Below are positions 15,140 to 19,775 of a stretch of DNA of 19,775 nucleotides, one piece after another. A model generated the notes under the pieces. The model saw nothing but the letters and a program-made list of their open reading frames with translations. It was not told where the DNA came from and did not search any database. The DNA is taken from the NCBI RefSeq assembly GCF_000160855.1, contig NZ_GG700752.1:606950-626724 (forward strand), read 5' to 3'. The stretch is from Lactobacillus helveticus DSM 20075 = CGMCC 1.1877 (GTDB lineage Bacteria > Bacillota > Bacilli > Lactobacillales > Lactobacillaceae). The first letter of the stretch is position 1. Each line of letters starts with the position of its first letter. A program made the translations under genes and the position numbers.

Positions 15140-15994
15140 TTGAAACGGCAAAGCAGTTATGTAAAAGATGAAGGTAAACTATATTTGGTTCCTACACCTA
15201 TTGGTAATTTAGAAGATATTACGATTAGAGCTAAAAAAGTTCTGACAGATGCAGATTATATTGCAGCTGAAGACACTAGGACTAGTGGAATTCTGCTAGA
15301 AAAAATTGGCGTTCATAATCGCATGATTTCATTTCATAAATATAATTCTAAAGAACGCGCACCTGAATTGATTAAGTTAATGCAGGAAGGCAATGTAATT
15401 GCGGAAATTAGTGATGCAGGGATGCCGGTTATTTCTGACCCAGGTTACATCTTGGTACAAGAATGCATTAAGAATGATATTCCAGTAGTTCCTCTTCCAG
15501 GTCCATCTGCTTTTGCGACCGCACTTATTGCATCTGGTTTTGATGCACAACCATTTACTTATTATGGTTTTTTACCACGTAAAAGTTCTGAACAAAAGCC
15601 TTACTTTGAGCAAATGAACAAAGCTAAGGCTACTTCTATTTTTTACGAAGCTCCTCATCGTTTAGCTAAAACTTTAAAAAATTTAGCTACTGTTTTACCT
15701 AAAGATCGTCAAATTGTGGCAGCACGAGAATTAACTAAAATTCATGAGGAATTTATTCGTGGCACTGTTGAAGAAGTAACCGAATATTTTGCTCAAAATG
15801 CACCTCGTGGTGAATTTGTAATTTTGATTTCACCAAATACTGAGGCTCCCAAGCAATTATCTTGGTCAGAACTAATTGATTTAGTTAATACTCTAGTCAA
15901 AAAAGGCGAGTCTAAGAAAGATGCAATTAAGCAAGTAGCTAAGGAGCATCATGTTTCTAAAAATGAATTGTATGATGAATATCACCAAGGATAA
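15140..15994 (+). CDS. rsmI: 16S rRNA (cytidine(1402)-2'-O)-methyltransferase RsmI
   Basis: RsmI 2'-O-methylates C1402 in the decoding centre of 16S rRNA. The 284-aa protein belongs to the tetrapyrrole-methylase-fold family: LVPTPIGNLEDIT (about 17-30), AAEDTRTSG, EISDAGMPVISDPG and PLPGPSAFATALIASG are all present, with YEAPHR downstream. The start is TTG, one base after the yabA stop, with AAGGA in the end of yabA as SD. The next gene starts three bases after its stop. Confidence 0.97.
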   Translation: MKRQSSYVKDEGKLYLVPTPIGNLEDITIRAKKVLTDADYIAAEDTRTSGILLEKIGVHNRMISFHKYNSKERAPELIKLMQEGNVIAEISDAGMPVISDPGYILVQECIKNDIPVVPLPGPSAFATALIASGFDAQPFTYYGFLPRKSSEQKPYFEQMNKAKATSIFYEAPHRLAKTLKNLATVLPKDRQIVAARELTKIHEEFIRGTVEEVTEYFAQNAPRGEFVILISPNTEAPKQLSWSELIDLVNTLVKKGESKKDAIKQVAKEHHVSKNELYDEYHQG

Positions 15995-15996
15995 AC

Positions 15997-16731
15997 ATGA
16001 AATACACTGAAAACTATCAAATTGAATTTAAAGATTGTGATGAGAATCGTCGGCTGAAGTTAACTTCTTTAGTTGATCTAATGAGGCAGGTTTCTGAGCA
16101 TCAATTAGATGAAGGCGGCGCTGGAACTGATGATTTAGTTAAGCGAGGGTTAGGTTGGGTCGTTACGCAATATCATTTTAATATTAAGGCTTTGCCTCAG
16201 CCAGGTGATCAAGTAGTTTTAAGTACTAATGCTAGTGGCTATAATCGCTTTTTTGAGTATCGTGATTTCGGCGTTGCAGATCAAGCTGGCAATCCATTGG
16301 TTACGGTAAAGAGTCAGTGGGTAATGCTTGATTTGAAAAAGCGTCATATGGTTCCCGCTGATCAAAAAATGATGGCAGACTGGGGCGTACCGCTACTTAA
16401 GAAGATGCCTCGTTTTCCGCGTCTGCGTCCATTAGATAATTATCAAGCCCAGCGAAGCTATCGCACTCGCTATGATGATTTAGATACTAATCATCATGTG
16501 ACTAATAGTCATTATTTTAGTTGGTTTATTGATTTGCTTGAACGCGATTTCTTAAAAAGCCATGTAGTAGATACGATTGATCTTAAGTTTGATAAAGAAG
16601 TACTTTATGGCGAGAAAATTAATTCTTGCATTAACTTAGTAGAAGATGATAATATCAAATCATATCATGTTATTAAGGCACAGGATGGAACCGTAAAAGC
16701 TGTCTGTGAACTAGGTTGGCGTAAGGTATAA
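15997..16731 (+). CDS. Acyl-ACP thioesterase (FAT family)
   Basis: The 244-aa product has two hot-dog domains of the acyl-acyl-carrier-protein thioesterase family, which releases fatty acids from ACP. The second domain carries DDLDTNHHVTNSHYFSW (about 160-176), where Asn165 and His167 fit the family's catalytic Asn-His pair. The first has DCDENRRLKLTSLVDLMRQ (13-31) and GLGWVVTQ. Lactobacilli often keep such an enzyme; the chain length it prefers cannot be told. It follows rsmI by three bases, and position suggests co-transcription without functional linkage. Confidence 0.9.
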   Translation: MKYTENYQIEFKDCDENRRLKLTSLVDLMRQVSEHQLDEGGAGTDDLVKRGLGWVVTQYHFNIKALPQPGDQVVLSTNASGYNRFFEYRDFGVADQAGNPLVTVKSQWVMLDLKKRHMVPADQKMMADWGVPLLKKMPRFPRLRPLDNYQAQRSYRTRYDDLDTNHHVTNSHYFSWFIDLLERDFLKSHVVDTIDLKFDKEVLYGEKINSCINLVEDDNIKSYHVIKAQDGTVKAVCELGWRKV

Positions 16732-16772
16732 AAACATGATATTAGTTATACTTTTTTATAGGGGATGACGGA

Positions 16773-17291
16773 ATGAATATAAGGAAGATTTTGCAAACGG
16801 ATTTGCAACAAATGGTCTTTTTGGGTATGGTTGTCGCAATGAAGATTATTTTAGGACAGATTTCATTTGGATCGACTACTGTAAAAATAGGACTAGGTTT
16901 TGTAGGGAGCGTCTTGTTAGGCTACTTATTTGGTCCGTTCTGGGGGACAATTGGAGGCGGCATTAGTGATCTAATTGCCTCAGCTATTTTTGGCAATCAA
17001 GGTGGTTTTTTTATTGGTTTTACATTGACTGCAATGGCTGGGCCACTAATTTATGCCCTGTTTTTGTATAATAAGCCGGTCAAGATATGGCGAATTATTG
17101 CTTCAACGATTTTAGTTACAATCATTGTAAATATCGGGATGAATACGCTTTGGCTGCATATCATGTATGGGCTGAATTTTAATGCGCTTCTAGTGCAGCG
17201 TTTACCGAAAGAGATGATCATGCCTTGGATTCAAATGATTGTGGTCTACTTTGTATTGAAAGCTGTTTCTCGTGTTAAAATAAAAAAGTAA
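16773..17291 (+). CDS. folT: ECF transporter S component, FolT-like
   Basis: This is a small (172 aa), six-helix integral membrane protein of the energy-coupling factor (ECF) S-component type, which binds a vitamin and docks onto a shared EcfAA'T module encoded elsewhere. Features include a first helix with small residues (GMVVAMK), the FGPFWGTIGGGISDLIA loop-helix typical of S components, and NTLWLHIMYG near the end of the fifth helix, seen in FolT relatives. Folate is thus the most likely ligand, but a related substrate is possible. The SD AGGGG stands ahead of the ATG. No obvious riboswitch fits in the 41 bases upstream. Confidence 0.8.
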   Translation: MNIRKILQTDLQQMVFLGMVVAMKIILGQISFGSTTVKIGLGFVGSVLLGYLFGPFWGTIGGGISDLIASAIFGNQGGFFIGFTLTAMAGPLIYALFLYNKPVKIWRIIASTILVTIIVNIGMNTLWLHIMYGLNFNALLVQRLPKEMIMPWIQMIVVYFVLKAVSRVKIKK

Positions 17292-17315
17292 TTTAAAGCG
17301 GGAAGAGAATTGATA

Positions 17316-18050
17316 ATGAAAATCTTAAGTGTTTCTACAGCTACTAATCATTTGAGCGTTGCCTTAAATGAAGATCAACAAGTCATTGTTGAGAAGAATG
17401 AGCGAGATGAACGTAATCATAGCAAACACCTTGATCCATTAATTGAAGAGATTTTAAAAGAAAATAAATTAACTTTAAACGATATAGATCGTTTTGCCGT
17501 AGCAATTGGGCCTGGTTCATACACTGGTTTAAGAATAGGGATTACTACTGTAAAAATGTTTGCAAGCATTTTAAATAAAGAAGTAGTTGGTATTTCTACT
17601 TTGCAAGCTTTAGCTAAAGGTGTTAAAGAACCAGCTTTAGTAATTACAGGCTTGGATGCCAGAAACAATAATTATTTCGCTGCAGGATACATTAGTGGCG
17701 ATATTCCTAAAAATGTAATTCCAGATGGTCATTACAATATTGATGTTTTGATTAAGGCTATTCAAGAATATGCAGCACAAAATAAGGTCAATAAGATTAT
17801 TTTTGTTGGTTCTGGTCTTGAGAAGCGGGATGAAAAAATTAAGACTTTGGATATCCCATATGAATATGGCACTGATGAACAAAATGTAATTCACGCTGGT
17901 TTGATTGGTCAATTAGCAGTTGATGCTGAACCAGTAGATCCAGATAAGTTGTTACCAAGATATCTACGCAGAACGCAGGCAGAAGTGGATTGGCATAAGA
18001 AAACAGGAAAGCCATTCGAGCCGGATAGTCACTATGTTGAAGAAGTTTAA
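17316..18050 (+). CDS. tsaB: tRNA threonylcarbamoyladenosine biosynthesis protein TsaB
   Basis: TsaB is a catalytically inactive Kae1-like partner that pairs with TsaD (and TsaE) to transfer the threonylcarbamoyl group to A37 of ANN-decoding tRNAs. The 244-aa protein shows the N-terminal ILSVSTATNHLSVAL and the AIGPGSYTGLRIG signature (about 65-77). I chose the ATG at 17316 because the family starts MKIL; an in-frame TTG at 17310 is closer to GGGAAGAG and cannot be excluded. Its last 17 bases overlap rimI. Gene order tsaB-rimI-tsaD is typical of Firmicutes. Confidence 0.95.
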   Translation: MKILSVSTATNHLSVALNEDQQVIVEKNERDERNHSKHLDPLIEEILKENKLTLNDIDRFAVAIGPGSYTGLRIGITTVKMFASILNKEVVGISTLQALAKGVKEPALVITGLDARNNNYFAAGYISGDIPKNVIPDGHYNIDVLIKAIQEYAAQNKVNKIIFVGSGLEKRDEKIKTLDIPYEYGTDEQNVIHAGLIGQLAVDAEPVDPDKLLPRYLRRTQAEVDWHKKTGKPFEPDSHYVEEV

Positions 18051-18606
18051 TCAGTTTTTTCATCAATCAGTTAATCAAATTGATATGAGTTTTACACCAT
18101 TTATATTGGTTATAAATGGTAAAATTTTGCAAGTAATGCAAGCTAATGATGATAATATTCCAGATCTATTAGTATTAGAGCAGCAGGTTTATTCTGGCAG
18201 AACGCCTTGGAGTCAGTTTTCTTTTGCGACCGAATTGAGAAAAAGAAATAATTCTTTATATTTAGTGGTTTATCACGCCTCAAACTTGGTGGCATTTATC
18301 GGTGCAAGATTTAGTCCAGAAGAGACGCATATTACTAATATTGCCGTCTCGCCGCTATATCAACATCAGCATATTGGTCATTATTTAATGGAAATGATGA
18401 TCAATAGTGCTCGTGATAATGGCAGTGATTGCGTGACTTTAGAAGTACGTACGGATAATGAGATTGCGCAACGGCTATACCGTTCATTAGGATTTACAGG
18501 CAATTTTATTCATAAAAATTATTATCAAGATACTCATACTGATGCAATAAATATGGTTTTATGGTTACGCCACATCAAATTAGAAAAAAAGAAGTTTGCG
18601 TTTTGA
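18034..18606 (+). CDS. rimI: Ribosomal protein S18 alanine N-acetyltransferase RimI (GNAT)
   Basis: RimI acetylates the N-terminal alanine of S18 in many bacteria; in Firmicutes this target is presumed. The 190-aa protein is a GNAT enzyme: [23 protein letters not shown] holds the acetyl-CoA loop, though its first Gly is replaced by His, and [19 protein letters not shown] is the RimI hallmark. About 40 extra N-terminal residues precede the domain, so a later start (ATG at 18085) is possible. The chosen ATG lies within the end of tsaB, and the TGA stop overlaps the tsaD start (TTGA). Confidence 0.9.
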   Translation: MLKKFNQFFHQSVNQIDMSFTPFILVINGKILQVMQANDDNIPDLLVLEQQVYSGRTPWSQFSFATELRKRNNSLYLVVYHASNLVAFIGARFSPEETHITNIAVSPLYQHQHIGHYLMEMMINSARDNGSDCVTLEVRTDNEIAQRLYRSLGFTGNFIHKNYYQDTHTDAINMVLWLRHIKLEKKKFAF

Positions 18607-18647
18607 GTAAGAAAAAAGATGTTCGCGTTTTGAGTGAGAAAAAAGAT
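18594..18647 (+). repeat. 27-bp tandem duplication at the tsaD start
   Basis: Two direct copies (18594-18620 and 18621-18647) agree at 25 of 27 bases, followed by a partial third (GTTCGC at 18648). Each copy contains a TTG codon followed by S-K/E-KKDVR, so the protein begins with SKKKDVRVL and then SEKKDVRIL. The length is a multiple of three, so the frame is kept. Mismatches suggest that the event is not brand new. Confidence 0.9.
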
Positions 18648-19679
18648 GTTCGCATTTTAGCTTATGAAAGTTCATGTGATGAAACTTCCACAGCTGTTAT
18701 CAAAAATGGACGTGAAATTGAGAGTTTAATTGTGGCAACACAAATCAAGAGTCATCAAAGATTTGGCGGTGTAGTACCAGAAGTTGCCAGTCGTCACCAT
18801 ATTGAAGTTGTTAGCCAAATCACTAAGGAAGCTTTAAATGAAGCTAACTGTGATTGGAAGGACATTGATGCAATTGCTGTTACCTATGGCCCAGGACTTG
18901 TTGGTGCGCTTTTGATCGGTGTCAGTGCGGCTAAGGCAGCTTCAATGGCTACAGGTATTCCTTTGATTGGTGTTGATCATATTATGGGACACATCATGGC
19001 AGCGCAATTAAGGGATGAGATCGAATATCCTGCTTTGGCATTGCAAGTTTCAGGTGGACATACTGAGATTGTCTTGTTGAAAGATCCAGTTCATTTTGAA
19101 ATTATCGGTGATACCCGTGATGATGCGGCTGGTGAAGCATACGACAAGATTGGCCGCGTACTTGGAGTAAATTATCCAGCAGGTAAGACCATTGATGCCT
19201 GGGCTCACGAAGGAAAGGATACCTTTAATTTCCCACGTGCAATGATGGAAGATGATGACTATGACTTCTCATTCTCAGGACTCAAGTCAGCATTTATCAA
19301 CACTTGTCACCATGCTGATCAAATTCATGAGAAGTTGAATAAATACGATTTAGCTGCTAGCTTCCAAGCTGCGGTAATTGACGTTTTAGCACATAAGACG
19401 ATTCGTGCAATTAAGCAGTACAAGCCTAAGACCTTTATCATGGGTGGTGGGGTTGCTGCTAACCATGGTTTGCGTGATCGCATGAGTGCAGAAATTGCTA
19501 AGTTGCCTAAGGCAGATCAACCAAAGGTGATTTTGCCAGACATTAAGCTTTGCGGTGATAATGCTGCAATGATTGGTGCCGCCGCATATAATCTTTATAA
19601 TGATAATCAATTTGCAGATTTGACTTTGAATGCTGATCCATCACTTGAATTGCCATATGCTAAGAGCATGTTGAATTAA
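18603..19679 (+). CDS. tsaD: tRNA N6-adenosine threonylcarbamoyltransferase TsaD
   Basis: TsaD is the catalytic subunit that makes t6A37 in tRNA together with TsaB and TsaE. It has ESSCDETS (about 22-29), the iron-binding HIMGH (His126, His130), [11 protein letters not shown], and the C-terminal [11 protein letters not shown] and [10 protein letters not shown] chose the TTG at 18603 (358 aa) because it overlaps the rimI stop (TTGA), a usual coupling arrangement. The 27-bp duplication gives a second TTG at 18630 (349 aa, closer to the family's usual start), and an ATG at 18561 inside rimI would add 14 residues unlike the family. All have weak SDs. The gene ends the transcript. Confidence 0.95.
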   Translation: MSKKKDVRVLSEKKDVRILAYESSCDETSTAVIKNGREIESLIVATQIKSHQRFGGVVPEVASRHHIEVVSQITKEALNEANCDWKDIDAIAVTYGPGLVGALLIGVSAAKAASMATGIPLIGVDHIMGHIMAAQLRDEIEYPALALQVSGGHTEIVLLKDPVHFEIIGDTRDDAAGEAYDKIGRVLGVNYPAGKTIDAWAHEGKDTFNFPRAMMEDDDYDFSFSGLKSAFINTCHHADQIHEKLNKYDLAASFQAAVIDVLAHKTIRAIKQYKPKTFIMGGGVAANHGLRDRMSAEIAKLPKADQPKVILPDIKLCGDNAAMIGAAAYNLYNDNQFADLTLNADPSLELPYAKSMLN

Positions 19680-19695
19680 ATAGAAGATGAAAGAT

Positions 19696-19725
19696 AAAAA
19701 TCCTAGAAATTATTCTAGGATTTTT
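19696..19725 (+). terminator. Rho-independent terminator after tsaD
   Basis: A 13-bp stem (AAAAATCCTAGAA paired with TTCTAGGATTTTT), loop ATTA, ending in the T run. It closes the tsaB-rimI-tsaD transcript. Confidence 0.93.
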
Positions 19726-19727
19726 AT

Positions 19728-19741
19728 TATGTAATTACATA
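19728..19741. promoter_or_regulatory. 14-bp perfect palindrome, possible operator
   Basis: TATGTAATTACATA is its own reverse complement. It lies after the tsaD terminator and just upstream of the predicted promoter of the next gene, the place for a dimeric regulator to bind. Which regulator is unknown; AT-rich DNA can produce such a palindrome by chance. Confidence 0.35.
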
Positions 19742-19745
19742 TGTA

Positions 19746-19772
19746 TTGGCTTTTATTTAACTAAGCTATAAT
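19746..19772 (+). promoter_or_regulatory. Possible promoter for a gene beyond the window
   Basis: A perfect -10 TATAAT (19767-19772) is preceded by TTGGCT (19746-19751) with a short 15-bp spacer. The gene it would serve lies past the window edge. Confidence 0.45.
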
Positions 19773-19775
19773 ATC

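Noticed and set aside
1..19775. A mobile element, CRISPR array, toxin-antitoxin or defence system
   Set aside because: All genes are recognised core genes or decayed transporters on one strand. I saw no transposase, integrase, spaced repeats or terminal inverted repeats.

Overview
The window is low-GC, Gram-positive chromosomal DNA, most likely from a Lactobacillus of the acidophilus/delbrueckii group (L. helveticus, L. crispatus, L. acidophilus and relatives). The protein families, the gene order dnaX-ybaB-recR-yaaL-tmk-yaaQ-holB-yabA-rsmI, frequent TTG starts, strong AGGAGG-like ribosome binding sites and rho-independent terminators all point there. Two decayed membrane-protein genes would suit a dairy-adapted species such as L. 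helveticus, but that is inference. Every recognised gene is on the + strand.

Layout. (1) 15-5137: high-affinity phosphate uptake operon pstS-pstC-pstA-pstB1-pstB2-phoU, with its own promoter and terminator. (2) 5261-6483: an auxin-efflux-carrier (AEC) family transporter broken by an in-frame stop and a homopolymer frameshift, then a terminator. (3) 6505-7684: ribosomal stalk operon rplJ-rplL with a sigma-A promoter, an L10-type leader with attenuator hairpin, and a strong terminator. (4) 7699-9650: a frameshifted potassium-channel-like gene, then an RsmC-like methyltransferase and the tRNA adenosine deaminase tadA. (5) 9700-9827: SRP RNA and its terminator. (6) 9845-12876: dnaX-ybaB-recR-yaaL (clamp-loader, nucleoid-associated and recombination genes). 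(7) 12949-17291: tmk, the cyclic-di-AMP receptor gene yaaQ/darA, holB, yabA, rsmI, an acyl-ACP thioesterase and an ECF transporter S component (FolT-like). (8) 17316-19725: tsaB-rimI-tsaD (tRNA t6A modification and ribosomal protein acetylation) and a terminator. The last 50 bases hold a 14-bp perfect palindrome and a probable promoter for a gene beyond the window.

This is almost entirely core housekeeping DNA: phosphate uptake, ribosome synthesis, replication (the tau/gamma and delta-prime clamp-loader genes, thymidylate kinase and the initiation regulator YabA), RNA modification and protein targeting. I see no phage, insertion sequence, CRISPR array, toxin-antitoxin or defence locus, and no convincing undescribed system. 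The most unusual signals are small. Two separate tandem duplications each copy a translation start: 19 bp before ybaB and 27 bp at tsaD. The two pseudogenes together carry at least four lesions, two of them in A/T homopolymers. The channel remnant has an altered selectivity filter (TVGYD).
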